A DNA stretch of 64,000 bases from Hymenochaete sp. R1. Taxonomy: Eukaryota; Basidiomycota; Agaricomycetes; Hymenochaetales; Hymenochaetaceae. Position 1 is the stretch's first letter; every line of letters starts with the position of its first letter. Position numbers and translations under genes: made by a program. The stretch lies in the NCBI GenBank assembly GCA_019400425.1, contig JAFREE010000017.1:217447-281446 (forward strand), read 5' to 3'. The notes below the pieces were generated by a model. That model saw only the letters and a program-made list of their open reading frames with translations, was not told the origin of the DNA and ran no database searches. Below are positions 38,532 through 50,392 of this stretch, piece after piece.

Positions 38532-39195
38532 TGGTTTGTTTTTATCTTCTTTAATTTTCGAGTCTCACATCTAGATATGATATGAACATTGCTGTATTTC
38601 TTGACTGCTGATGCATTTTATTTGATGTCGGCCTATCGGTATTGGTACCTTGCTTGATGATTCAAGTTGGCACATTAGAAGTGTAGATCCCCACCCGGAT
38701 TGAGCTCGTACTAGCCCGGCCTTGAATCAAGATTGCATATGGATTCCTATCACATTTCCCTCGAGGTAATTTCTCAAGGAGAGCTTCAGTATATCTTCAC
38801 CGGGAGGTCAATGCATCTGCAGGCAGCAAGATGCCAGGAACGCTCATTACCCACCACACCAGCGTCCCGCTCTCACGTACTATCCCATCTTTGCTGGCGA
38901 CCTGACAGTCACGTCTCCGAAGGACGAGGTACCTGAACGAGGGATATGGTCCGGGAGCGAGAGTCGAGGTAGAGGCATGAAATGTGGATGGACAGTGAAA
39001 GTCATATTTATGCCATCGAAAAGTGGAAATGTAGTAACTTCAATGTCAATAAGTTTAGCTAAAGGTGGTTGGATTTCCAACGACATAAAATCAATGACTG
39101 CCTTTACCGAAGCGCATGTGTTACAAGTACACGAATCAAACCTAACGACCCTCTCTTTCTTTCCTCCTGAGTCAGAGCTTCGTACAATCCGTCGA
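38532..39195. other. intergenic, no gene seen
   Basis: About 660 nt between the relic and the cyclase stop. A 120-codon minus frame here has no motif and overlaps the cyclase's last intron. Confidence 0.45.
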
Positions 39196-41292
39196 CTAAA
39201 AATATGCCTGAACAAGTCGAGCGCGAGACGCATGTAAGCCACGAACAGAAAACAAACTCACCCTTGACGATCACTTACCGCAGCATTAGGAGGGCTCGCG
39301 CAGCCTCCCAGTCTGATGGGTACACGTCAGTTGTCTAAACTTGTGCATAACATGAATTGATTCTTACATATTCAGAGGCCACGATGTGAAGAAGAACGTG
39401 TATCTTCCGGTTTCTGCGCAGACTTCCGACAACTTCTCCAGGTCGAAGAACTCGCCTGGATAGAAACGTGGTGTTCTTTGATCAGCGATGACTCCAGACA
39501 GCTCCATCGCACATACCAATTGGCATGCCCCAGAGCCTAGAGAAAGTGACTGATGAGCTTAGCAAACGTCAACCATATAGGTACACTTACGCAAGAATTG
39601 TCTACGCAGAGGGTCGTAAGTATTGAGTGTATATTCGGGAACTGCTTCAGTGACTCACTTGATGCATCTGAGCCACTCCCTGTGGTTTGGGCCAACGCTT
39701 TTTAGACAGCATTAATCACAGTGCGAAATGCGAGAAAGACATTACCATTACCTCGAGCGCTGGCTGATCCGACGCGACCGCTGAGAAATGATTGTTCCTG
39801 CAGTTGTGAATAAGATACGACCTAATGTGATTCGAAGATGATTTGATTCACCAGAGGAATCTCTTCATGTTATCTGATTGCTCAATACCAGCGCTAGTCC
39901 ATATCATCAGATCTTTTATCAAACTAGTTCCATTCTGGAGGGTAAGCAACTTACAAAGTCTCGGGAATCTCGCCCAACACGTCTCTCTCCGCCTTGCCAC
40001 TCCCATACCACTTCTGCATGAAACCTACACGTATCAAAAGGATATCTGCTTGCTGAAATGTCACACCTTGAGCTTTTGCAGTTGCTTCAAGCTCTTCTAC
40101 GGAAATAGGATGGGTCGTCCAAGGATCGTAGGGAAGGGGACTACCGTCTTTCGTGTAGAAACGAACAAGGTCGAGGAAGACGGCTCGACCGCAGATACCG
40201 TGTTGGGCCCAGTCTGATTAGAGAAAGCCGTTATAACAGCGTTCCAGTCGATGCAAGAGATGATGTAAGGACTCACTGTGAATGCCATACTTGATTTCAT
40301 CCTTATCGATATTTGTCGGGTCGGAGTTCTGTATCGTTCCCATCTTGAAGAAATTCGCTGGGGTACTGGAGTTCAAAGTTAAATTACATTACGAGAACCA
40401 GAGAGACGAGCTAATAGCGGTTCTGAGCTTACTTTTGGTAAAATATGCCATCGTCAAGGAACAGCCCGAAATGCTTCAGGCCGTCCCATTGTGAGCCGGA
40501 TTGCGTGTTCTGAAGCAAGCACGAATGAGTCGCCGGACTTATATTCTTTGGAAATCGAATGTACATACGATGTAAATCTCATCATCGTGCCATACTGCAT
40601 CCGGTGACGGTTTTAAAACTTCGATGTGAGGAGCTTTCCGGTGGAAGCAAGGCTAGATTAAGAGATATTCAAAACACACAGTCAACAAATTCGAGTTCTG
40701 CAGAAAGCCCCCAAAATATGACACACCTTCTCTGGGAAATTAACCGGCCTGTCATTGATGAACACAATAAGTTTATACGTTTAGAGCCGCAACATTGGTA
40801 TTGATTTGTATTGGAAAGGTAACGTACCAATTGAGATTGACCATCTGACCCGTCCTGAAAATAGTCCCACGACGGAGCACCGCAAAACATTTTCCAGTCG
40901 AAACGAAGCCAGACATAGCATCCATGATTTTAGATTGGAGCGCTGACTCCTGAGAAGAACATCAGATATACGCACCGAATCTCTCTCTCCGCCGCCTCCT
41001 TCACCACGTCCTCCGTCAACAAGTTCACCGTCCCCAATTCATCGTCCTCTCCCCATAGGCTCCAAGCACACCCAGGGTAATCCCTGAACGTCGGGAGCTC
41101 GTCAAACGTCGGAAGGTTGGTCCATTTCTTCGCCTCTCCCTCTGTCTGAGCTTGGTGCTGCGCCGCCACAGTAGAACCGTTTGCGTTGTCTTGTTTGTTC
41201 GTACCCGAGTTGGTCTTAGAATGCTTGAATTTGGACTTCTGGTAGACAGCACCCAGGAGCTGGTGCGCTATGTTCGCTATTTTCTTAGACAT
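39196..41292 (-). CDS. putative cyclase / metal-dependent hydrolase (PF04199 type)
   Basis: Fourteen exons (41292-40976, 40854-40828, 40748-40727, 40652-40569, 40509-40433, 40365-40277, 40213-39955, 39797-39752, 39697-39659, 39601-39591, 39536-39517, 39455-39368, 39312-39279, 39207-39196) sum exactly to 1125 nt, 374 residues, typical for the fungal family. Conserved blocks appear in order: LPTFDELPTFRDYPGCAWSL, WGEDDELGTVNLLTEDVV, TGQMVNLNWPVNFPEK, NTQSGSQWDGLKHFG (residues 151-165, retaining Asp159 and His163 of the metal site), NWAQHGICGRAVFLDLVRFY, LWGMPIGEFFDLEKLSEVCA, TGRYTFFFTSWPLN and GGCASPPNAAAYF at the end. Relatives include kynurenine formamidase-like and isatin-hydrolase-like enzymes; the substrate here is unknown. 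The exons of 11 and 12 nt are forced by frame and by the family's usual ending. Confidence 0.9.
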
Positions 41293-42518
41293 TGTTGCGT
41301 CGCCGTCTGTGATAAATAAGCACTTCTTGAAGGCTGCCGTTGGATTCAGCGTTGGGATAAGGGAAAGAACCTACGTGTGAGGAAATTTGAAAACGCAGTG
41401 GTAGTAGATGAGAGTACCGCACTACTGGTAAAGTCGTCATACATTCTCCTTTCCCGGAAATTTATCCTGCTAGCGTATGCATATACACGTTCACAGGCCT
41501 TAGCTTCAAGTCTTCTCGCCTATTCATTCATCCGTTGTCCTGAAGCTTGGAGGTACGAAGCATATTGGTCAAAGTATTCGATCTAGTCGTCGGGAAAGCA
41601 CATGACGGACGCCCGTTATCGATCCCGTGGGTGGAGAAACCTAAGATGACCGTGGAGATATGTATTGCTTGGTCCCATGGTGCTTCGTCGTCCGATTATG
41701 GAGTTCGTAGAGCCTGGCGTGCGTTAAAGAAGAGGCGTACTAGTAAGTTCGAGGTAAAGACTCGCTACCCCCTCCCCTACAATATCTGAATTACACCCGC
41801 CGATCTCTAGGCGATCGACGACGATATGAACAAATATTGAATTATATGTAGGAACGTCCTCGCGACCGACCACTACCACTAGTCCCTAATGTTACAGACT
41901 CGGACTCGACACGACTTAGTTCTCTCTTATATGTGGCTAAATTGTGCTGTAGTACGAACGATCCGCGACTGGATACATGTAGCCAAGATGCCAGGATCAC
42001 GACTTCTTATCCAAAGCTCAAACTAACCCATCGGAACTATATCTCACTGGCAGTCGAACGCTCATCAAATGTGTGGCACTCATCCAAGGTGTGCGCCAGT
42101 CCCTTGGTAGATGATGGGGCTGGTGTGTCGAATGAGGCGAAGGGAGGATTGATCTTGAAGAGATCGTTGTAAACGAGGTACAGTCTTTGACGGAGTTATT
42201 GGACCGAGTTCAGCAGAAAACGATTCGGTGCGGTATGACACCTCACCTCCGTATACATATGTTCTCGCATTGACATACTTTTCTCTTGATTAGGAGAGAG
42301 GGTGCCTTTTTAAAAAGATCGGCGACTCAAACTACATCATTAATGGGCTAGTTTTAATTTGCTCCCGCCCAAACCGCAAACCTACTTCGTATAAAAAGCG
42401 CACACGAATGTTACAACGTCTAACAACCTGTTGAACCAGCACGACCGTCGCCGTCACATAAACGCCTTTCATCATAGCACAGCACCATTGATAACTACCT
42501 GCGAGAAGGACAAAGGAC
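41293..42518. other. divergent intergenic region
   Basis: About 1.2 kb between two divergent genes. It includes one GTACTAGTA word (41738). No coding evidence apart from short frames. Confidence 0.45.
42390..42397 (+). promoter_or_regulatory. TATA box of the interrupted coiled-coil gene
   Basis: TATAAAAA lies 129 nt upstream of the ATG at 42519. Confidence 0.5.
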
Positions 42519-44170
42519 ATGACATCGCGGAAGAACGCGTCTGCCGCTTCGTCATCGAAAAAGACAGGTATGACATCCCTGGCCCTACTCCTTCTATTTC
42601 TCTGGTATCTCTGATATTCCCCTCCACGGTTGCCTCTCTTGTCACTCCTATTCGCACGAAAGACGTACAAGAAGGTACAGATACTGACTCGATGAACAAT
42701 CAAGACCAACGTCAAGGATGGGGGACGAATTTCACTGTGCACGATTGGGACAAACATCTCGAAGGACTAGTCGACAAGCTCAATACCTGCCGCCATCGCA
42801 TCTATGACGCTATATTGCTTCACATGCACCAGGGAAAGATGCACATCCCGTCTTACCACGACTTCTCTCCTTCCCAGATCTACTCAGCAAACACTGCGAA
42901 CGACGATGACCCTTATGTGGCGAACCCCACGTCCTGGAGGCAATTGTTAAAGGGATATAGGATTGTCTGGATGCTAATCCTCGAGGAAAGCAAGATCGCC
43001 GTAGACAGCGTCTTTGATCTCCTGAAGTCGGGCTCAGATCTGACCCATCCCGAGAAGCATAGCCTCGTCGACTTCATTGAGCGTGCTCTCGAGGACTTGA
43101 CTGTGGAACAGGACGGTGCGAACGCCAGGATTGAAGCGATGCATCAGCAGTTTGTGGCTGAGAAAGACAAACCCGATAATGAGCAAGCGCACATGCGGCT
43201 TTAGATTCTCGAGAGACTAGGATCCGATATAGGAACAGCGTTCGGTGAGGTCTGCCGTGCGTTCTCCCAGGAAGCGGACCCCGACGACCCGGAAGTGGAT
43301 GTGCAAACGGGCATACGGGAATCCCAGCGACTCACTCACCTTTTCAACGACCTGGACGCAAAGTGCAGGCTCTTTGACGTCGTAGAGCTCACTTCCATGT
43401 CCCTCCTGAAAGAGCAAATCAAGGACGATGACTTGTTGAAGGCGAAAGGTCTCGATCCAGACGTTCTTGCGCATGATTATACTCCGCGGAAAGGAAGTAA
43501 ACCGGTTGAGGACAAAAAGAAGCAGATCCCGGATTACATGCGGTTCTTCCTTTCGATCATCCAAATCTGGACTGCTTTTCAGGAAGCTCATGAGGCTAGA
43601 TCAGCTGCAAGTTTATTGGACACATCTGTCGAACTGGCAAACGGACGCATGTTTCTCAATAGAGCACGCGAACTCACGAAGTGGATGAACATGATACATA
43701 AAGATGGGTTCTCCTACTCCCACCATCTCGGCGATCTAGACAAGTTCAGACTTCACCATTTACCGGTAGGTCAGAAGACCGCTCTGGAAAAGGCGAAATC
43801 TGGTCTCTTGGTTTACCGGGAAGGACAAAAGGAGCTGGCGCACCTCCGCAGACGAAAGGAGAAAACTGACAAGGAAAAAGAAATTAATCGACTTCGTATG
43901 AAAATCTTTCGCACGGGGGATAAGTTGAAACAGCTATGGGGAAAGTATCAAAAGGAGATCGGACTTGGGGAAAACGAGGCGACGGAGTTGAATATCGCGT
44001 TTCGCCCCCCCAAAGAATTCGTTGTCAACGTACCTGAGAACTATGGAAAGGTGCATCGTAGGAAGAAGGCACATAATTATGGTGGTGATGGCGATGACGA
44101 TGACATTGGAAGTCGACCAGCTGCAAGCAAGAAATTCAAAATGAAAGAAGGAAAAGGAGAAGAGGCGTGA
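42519..44170 (+). CDS. unrecognised helical protein, interrupted by one in-frame stop
   Basis: Exon 1 is 42519-42567 (MTSRKNASAASSSKKT) and exon 2 begins at 42663. Exon 2 then reads one frame to a stop at 44168-44170, except for a single TAG at 43202-43204; coding character continues on both sides (DKPDNEQAHMRL before, ILERLGSDIGTAFGEVCRAF after). Without the TAG the product would be 518 codons. It is rich in charged helices (HLRRRKEKTDKEKEINRL, FRTGDKLKQLWGKYQKEIGL) with a basic C-terminus (RKKAHNYGG, SKKFKMKEGKGEEA). No family recognised. The TAG may be a true nonsense mutation (a recent pseudogene) or lie in a 51-nt intron at 43154-43204, but that donor (GTGGCT) is poor. A TATA box upstream favours a once-functional gene. 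Confidence 0.6.
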
Positions 44171-45185
44171 TTGTCTATGACAAGGGATTCGAATACACTG
44201 GCAAGTCGAACTGATTCTTCTTATGCATACTTTCACCTTTTGCATTGTAATCACCTAAAGTCATGCTGTATACACCGTGTCGCTTTATGTGACTGTCGGA
44301 ACCGATATACTATACTGAACTTTTCCTTGCGCGAAGCCCGCATAACGTAACAAAGCTTGTTTGTTTTTGGAGGGATAGATAGATATTAACTTAAGCGCCG
44401 AAAAGTAACGTCGATCATCTGATCCTAATCTCGATCACGACCACTACCCTTCCCCTCCCCATGAATTACGACCACGACCATGACCTTAAAGTGGCTGACT
44501 TCGTACCAGCATCGGTACTGAGACCATGAAGGAACGTTTTTTTTTTTAGCTCTACGGCGTCTTTCGCTACTCAATATAGTATGAATGTACCAACCGGGAT
44601 CGCGATCTTCGAACTCGCTCGCTTGGGTTTTAGTATGTGATGGTGTTGACGATGTAGAAGAAAATCGCCAAGGCGAAGGTAAGATATATCGACCACTTAC
44701 AGGCAGTGTAAAGGCATATCAACGATTCTATCGAGAGCGAGAAAGCCCTAATGAAGGCAATCGGACGATTCTTAAAAAATGTACGTGGCATGCCTTCAAA
44801 TTCCTAATGGCCGCCTTGGTTTATGCTTGGATTTAACGTTATACGCAGGGTGAAAACGATTACATTTTTTATTGTTGTAGTCGCCAACCTCAATCGTACA
44901 TGAATATGAGCGAATGAGTATTATGTTGCCTTCCTTGTCTGACAAAGAATTCAATCGGCCGGAGACTCCCGTCTTCCCCATGCTGAGTTTTGCAGGTTGC
45001 CAGACAGATGCAGACTAGGTCTTGCCGCTAGACAACCCTACCATCTCGATTCTTCCTACCTCCACTATACCTTCAGTCTTTGCCCATCGGCACTTGTGGC
45101 CGATTGACCGGTTGCACACTGTAAGCTGTGCACGACGAGCACGAATTGGACGGACTCTTGAGATGTGGCGTTGATGTCACGTCTC
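44171..45185. other. intergenic, no gene seen
   Basis: About 1 kb. An 83-codon plus frame near 44585 begins with an ATG but lacks motifs; its internal sequence is not convincing. Confidence 0.4.
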
Positions 45186-45192
45186 TATAAAT
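45186..45192 (+). promoter_or_regulatory. TATA-like box before the short frame
   Basis: TATAAAT lies 52 nt upstream of an ATG at 45238, a plausible core promoter for the short frame that follows. Confidence 0.35.
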
Positions 45193-45237
45193 CCTGTGCT
45201 ACGTTCCCCTCAAGACTAAGCTCGCCGGTCTGCATGG

Positions 45238-45414
45238 ATGACTAAACTGATCCCGGACACTTACATTGTCGTGCCTTCGTCCGACATCATTCTTGGGATC
45301 GGTGGCGAAGTTTCATTTAGGAACAGCTGTTCACCCGTACCTATATCTGGCGTGGCGAATGCTCAAAGAAAGAGCAGCCTGGCCAGCAAAGGAAAGCGAT
45401 TGCCTTGGAAGTAG
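45238..45414 (+). CDS. possible short gene or gene relic (58 codons)
   Basis: ATG at 45238 to TAG at 45412-45414, 58 residues, beginning MTKLIPDTYIVVPSSD and continuing GGEVSFRNSCSPVP. It resembles a minus-strand segment at 55810-56073 (IPDMYTIVVPLFD, later SGVVSPRNSKS): shared pattern IPDxY, VVP, D, G-x-VS-x-RNS-x-S. Both lie upstream of, and in the same orientation as, a copy of the two-exon paralogue family. Either a small conserved gene or the remnant of a larger one duplicated along with the family. An internal ATGGATGACTAA at 45234 would compete as an upstream start. Confidence 0.35.
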   Translation: MTKLIPDTYIVVPSSDIILGIGGEVSFRNSCSPVPISGVANAQRKSSLASKGKRLPWK

Positions 45415-45832
45415 TTTCTCATCATGCTCTCGGTACTGCTGCGCGGCGTAACCTTCTTCCGGATGCGCGGTTTACGTCAGTACAAGTTTGCTTGGAACAT
45501 GGGTGCGTACTACTTATCCGTGTTTGCTACATTGCGGAAGGCTAACTAAGACCAGATCCAAGAGGAAGGGTCAACGTTAGAGGCGGGTAGGGAGTCGTAA
45601 CTCATACAACGATATCATTAAATGTCCTTACAAAGGTCCGGAGTTCCCCATGCAGCTGGCAAAGTATAAGTTTCTCTGATTCCTATGTGTACCTTAACAG
45701 TATTTTTTTTGCGAGTTTTTGCCCCTCACGCCTACAGTTTCCCACTTCCCTTTGAAAGGCATTACATCGCAGTTTGCCCCCTCCACCTTCCTTCTTCTCA
45801 ACTTCAACCCTTGCTTATTACACCATTTTCGT
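45415..45832. other. intergenic, promoter of paralogue A
   Basis: About 420 nt. Near 45667 there is a tataag word, but no clear TATA box. Confidence 0.4.
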
Positions 45833-47266
45833 ATGTCGAGTTCGAGAAGACGCAAACGTGACACGTCGGATGGTGCAGATTCTGCTGGCCAATCAGTACG
45901 AAGTCGCCGCCTTCTGGGTATAGCATATCGGCCACTCCCGGACAGAATCGATTACTTGAGAACTGAACTCGAGAATTACTGCAACAAGATGCACGAAGAC
46001 GACAATAACAATACCGATCCCGTCTCCGCCACTGATATTCAAAAGCAATACGAACGCGGCTATCTCCACCAGGCTCTTCGCTTAGAAGGCATAGAGGCGT
46101 TGGTAGACTCTATTTCGAGTGACGCTGACGCTGATGACGAAATGAAAAGGGCCGTTGCACTTCAGTATGATAAGGCGCTTCTCGAATACCATAATTTCTG
46201 GATGTCCAATTGGCACAAGGCGCAGGGCAACAATGACATCAAAAAGTCACTAACTCTCCGGTTTTGGGATCATCAACACGGCGTGAGGAAGCGGATTGCT
46301 TCTCGTTGCAAGGATCTAGCTGGTTGGAATGACATGGAGAGTCTTCATGCTAAGGCTCGCCTGCTCGCCGAGAGGCAGAAGATCCGGAGTGAGATGTACG
46401 AGAGTGTCAAAGCTGTCAGTGAGTACGACTTTTGCTGCATAGGCACAACGCAAACAAACTAACTTGAAACAAAAAACACTGTAGAGTCCGCCATTCCCAC
46501 CGATTACCTCAAGAATTCGCCCGACCCAGTGACAGATGCTATTTTCTTCCATGCGTTCGTTGCATACCACAGAACCGAGCTCCAAAATAGTACAAACAGA
46601 ATCCACACCGTGCCGTTCCTACGCAAAGTTTACGACTTGATCAGCACCAGCCTATCCGAGCTCGAGTGCGCACGAATCGATTGTGACAAATCGATGCGTT
46701 GCGAGATACGACAGGCGATATTCCTTCTGGACGATGACCTGAAGGCTTTCGACATGGAGTCCAACCTACAGACAGCTCGGATCTATTGCAACCACAGGAG
46801 CGGAACAGGACGGCGAGCTAACGAGGCTCTCCGCAATGGAGTTTATCCACAACGGAAGGGCCTGCTATCGGATCACTTCGACGGTGTATATCAAGAAGCT
46901 GTGAAATACTGGAAGGAGCTCAGTGGGCAGAAGCTTGCGGAACCAGAGAAATGGTTGGACAGTGCTCTATCTAAGGAGAAAGGCTCGTTAACCGGCGACT
47001 TCAAAAGGATGGAGAAACAGGCGAAGGACAAGCATAGATGGTTCCAGGACTGGAAGGAAGATGCGCCGGGCACGTATCAACGACTGAAAGACGCTGGAGA
47101 TGGAGATGCGGTCCGTCGTGTAGCGGCGTTGACGATGCAGAGGGATTGTTCGAAGGTGGAGCAAGCCTATATAGATTATTTGCGGGAGATTCGGTCTCGC
47201 ATAGATGATTGCGAAGAGTCGTTGGAACAACTGGAGCAGTGGTTTCCCGTCGAGGCTTCTGAGTGA
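45833..47266 (+). CDS. unrecognised two-exon family, paralogue A
   Basis: Exons 45833-46418 (586 nt) and 46485-47266 (782 nt) give 455 residues. The intron is phase 1, at the same place as in paralogues B and C. The N-terminus is basic (MSSSRRRKRDTSD), a possible nuclear signal, followed by a short acidic Asn/Asp run (EDDNNNTD). Exon 1 is predicted helical (DKALLEYHNFWMSNWHKAQG, HGVRKRIASRCKDLAG, KARLLAERQKIRSEMYESVK). Exon 2 opens SPDPVTDAIFFHAFVAYHR, has a Cys pair (ECARIDCDKSMRC) and repeats of the type YWKELSGQKLAEPEKW, WFQDWKEDAPGTYQRLKDAG and YIDYLREIRSRIDDCEESLE. No signal peptide or membrane helix. No domain of known function is recognisable. Coding status is supported by the shared gene structure of three copies. 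Confidence 0.78.
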
Positions 47267-48628
47267 GGCTGAGCCTATGGTTGGAATGCTGTCACGTACA
47301 TGTACATGAAGTCTTTTCATAGCATGACCCCGGAACTCGATGCTTAGTTTTTGACGAAGAGCGAGTATGCATGTCGAGTCCTTCAGCCTTTCATCGCTTT
47401 CCTTTTTCTCTCTTTCTTCCTACAAGGATTCACTTACTGCATATTGTACTAAAACTCCGATCCCGATTTCTCGGAGACAACGAGCGTGAATCCGGTTGAG
47501 GGTATGAATCATACACATAGACTGACGCAAGCCTGAAGTTCATCGTCCCGAATCCGTCTTCTCTTGCGCCGGTGTTGCACGTTTTTTCCAAGCGTGCGCA
47601 AGGGTACTAGTCCCTGAAAGCTAGGGTTTGGGCAGGGTCTCACACCCCAATAAACTGGCAAGAATAAGCGCTCTCGACATCAACCGACCAATAAGGCTGA
47701 CAGATCCAGAGTAACAAGTCACGAACGGACCAAACGCACCTCAAACTCAATAAAGGAACACAGCGTTGCACAAAGGAAGAGAAGGCAAACCGAAAGACGG
47801 CAAGCACCACCAAGAGAGGAGGATGGCAAGAAGGCGTGACACGAAGTATGGGGGACAGACAGAAAGGAGCAGTCTGAAGAAAGATAGATCTGTTTTTGGG
47901 GCAGAAAAAAGGGGTTTATCATCATATTCGAAAAAGACGAAAGACGACAAGCAGAGTGAAGTAACACGGATACAATCGAGTCGAATCGAAAGGACGGCAG
48001 ACAAAAAAAGCCAATGCAAGGTACGGGGTACGAAACAAGAGATGTAAAGAGAAGTAAAATGAGTGAACAGCAGTTGGTTGGGGGTTCGGGACATGGGGAA
48101 TGGGATCGAGATCGAGATCGAGACCGTACGCGTCGATATGTAGGACGAATGACAGAAAAAACGCACAATGAAAGGGAGGAAAAGCAGACGGAAAATTGTT
48201 CAATAACACAAGAAATAACATAACGGTGCGACGAGCACAAAACTGAAACACAAGGTGTGAATGAGAGCCAACGTCGAAAGAAGCGAGACTCTAACTCAGA
48301 TCATATCGCCTCGATTCAGTTCGGGAATTCAGTTTCAAAATCCCGAGTTTCAGGAAAGTCGAGACTGAAGCCGAACGAAGAGAAAGGTGGGGTAGTGGAA
48401 GGCAAAAGAAAAGAAAGTATACACGAGCGTTCGAAGAGATAGGGGATCCATGACAAAGCACACGAACGCGTGAAATCAGAAATGCGAGTCGCGCATGACG
48501 CTAGCGTTAACGTTTCGAAAAAAAAGGCATAAATACTGGGGTTTCAACTTGGGTTTCGGTTCAAGTTGGACGGTTGGTCAAATGATAGTATTTTGGCCAA
48601 TCGGTCTAAGGGAGCAGAGTGGTGTGAA
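47267..48628. other. intergenic between convergent genes
   Basis: About 1.4 kb. It holds a GTTCATCGTCCCGAATC word also found at about 37482, a GGTACTAGTCC word near 47603, and two CGAGAT repeats near 48105. No convincing gene; the many A-rich plus-strand frames near 47770-48440 are low-complexity. Confidence 0.45.
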
Positions 48629-50392
48629 TCACTCATTCGCAACCTAAAATGGGGAAAGAATTTAGCAATCCCAGCCTATAAAAGTCGATAAAATCAAAGA
48701 ACGAGAAACAAATATCACATACCTTCAACGTCCTCCCCGCCCTCCCATAATCTTCCTCATCCCTCAAGCTCGCCCGACTTCCCTCCTCTGCCGAGTGTCT
48801 ACCCGCCCCAACTGGGAAGTAACTCTCTGCGCCCCCATACGCATCCTCATCGCTCCCACCATCCCTCGCGAACGGGTTCGGCAACGCAACGTCCTTTTCC
48901 TTTTCCTTCTCGCCTCCACCGTGCGCCTGCCCGATCATCGCGTCGTGGTACTGATGCTCGCTCGGCCGGAAATCAGGCTGATAGTGCGCCGCGTAGCTTT
49001 CCTGCGTGTGCCCTCCGCCGCTACCACTGCCGCTTCCTCCATTCCCGCCGTTCTCAGCAGATGTGCCCATCGTACGCGTTGTACCCTGTGAATGATTCCG
49101 GTTCAATGTGCCCTGACCCTGACCCTGCTGTTGTGTGTTCTGCGAAGGGCCTCTGTTCACTGCCGCACCAGCCCCTGCGCCTGCGCCGGCAGCAGCGATG
49201 GCAGCCTCAAACATGTCATATCCGCCCTGACTGTTCTGCCTGTGGATGCCGTTGCTACCTGCCGTGTACGGGTCGTACGGATCAGTCGGTACGCCACCCA
49301 TCGCACCTGGTCCTGCGAACGCGTTGTACGGAACCGGTGGTTGCTGTCCACCCGCGTGAGTATGCGCGCCGAACCCGGCAATACCGGGTCCTCCAAAGTC
49401 GCTGTTACTCCCGTTACCAACGTTGTTGTAGGTGTTGTATCCGTTGTTCTGGCCCGTGTTCCGACGTGCGAGGGAGTGGCTGGCACCGATGCCTGCCGCG
49501 CCCGCGCCAGCAGCGGCACCTGCACCCATTGAGGCGTAGGATGGATTGAACTGATTAAACTCGCTCATGTTGTACGCTTCACCGGTGTGGGACATCGGGA
49601 CCTGAGAAAGCGTGCCGTGGGACTCCGGGTCGGAGTACTTGGAGCTCATGCCATAGCCTCCACCGCCTGGCGCTGGGTCATCGTAGTCGTCAAAGGGGTA
49701 TCTCGGAGTCTGGCCAGCTTCGGCGGCAGCAGCCTCTGTTTCTTCATCGTACTTCTTGGCGCGACGACGGCGGATGACATTAGTCGCGAGTACGACAAGG
49801 AGAACGAGGCCGACGAGACCAACGACGGTGAAGACGCCAGCCACGGCACCCTTGTTATTGAAAAAGCTACAGACACGAATTAGTCACTCAGACGATTCGG
49901 AGAAAGGCATTTTTTTAAAATATCTATTTACCCTTTCGAGCCCGAAGATGATGAATCCGAAACGGATGACTGCGTGGCAAGTGATCCATCTGAGTTTGTA
50001 GAGGTGACCACCACAACAGATGTCCCATCATTTCCTGTCGATGTCAGAGTGCTCTGAAGAGTGGGTGTCGACTGGCTCGCGCTGGTTACACTGGATGTAC
50101 CTGTTGTGGCTGATGCCCCAGTCGTCGAACTGCTGCTACTGCTGTTGCTGCTGCTGCTTGACGAAGACGTTGTTGTAGCAGCCGTGTTTGAAGTAGCGGA
50201 CGAAGACGAAGACGAGGAAGTAGTCGCTGTAGTCGAAGTCGAGGTTGTCTGGGCGGTAGTCGCAGACGTGCTGGACGAAGACGAAGAAGAGGACGTCTCA
50301 TTTTCGGCTGTCGTCGAAGGTCTGCCAGACGGTTGATTTCCGGGGTCGAAAAGGGACGAAAGGCCCAAAGGGTCATTGTTTTGGTTGGACAT
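48629..50392 (-). CDS. single-pass membrane protein with Ser/Thr-rich ectodomain
   Basis: Three exons (50392-49932, 49866-48723, 48643-48629) sum to 1620 nt, 539 residues. Residues 30-150 are nearly all Ser, Thr, Ala and Gln (probably heavily O-glycosylated). A helix at about 160-185 (GAVAGVFTVVGLVGLVLLVV) is followed at once by RRRRAKKYDEE, a stop-transfer and cytosolic start. The cytosolic part is Gly/Asn/Ser-rich with YDPYTAGSNG-like blocks and ends GRTLKVANE through a 15-nt last exon. This design (S/T-rich wall-facing stalk, one helix, basic then disordered tail) matches fungal wall-integrity or Skg6/Axl2-like proteins, but I cannot assign a precise one. No cleavable signal peptide is visible; the extracellular side is inferred from charge rules. 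Confidence 0.82.

Noticed and set aside
47766..48442. several A-rich plus-strand frames of 60-93 codons
   Set aside because: Lys/Arg/Asp low-complexity, absent splice signals, and they run through the 3' side of the neighbouring gene.
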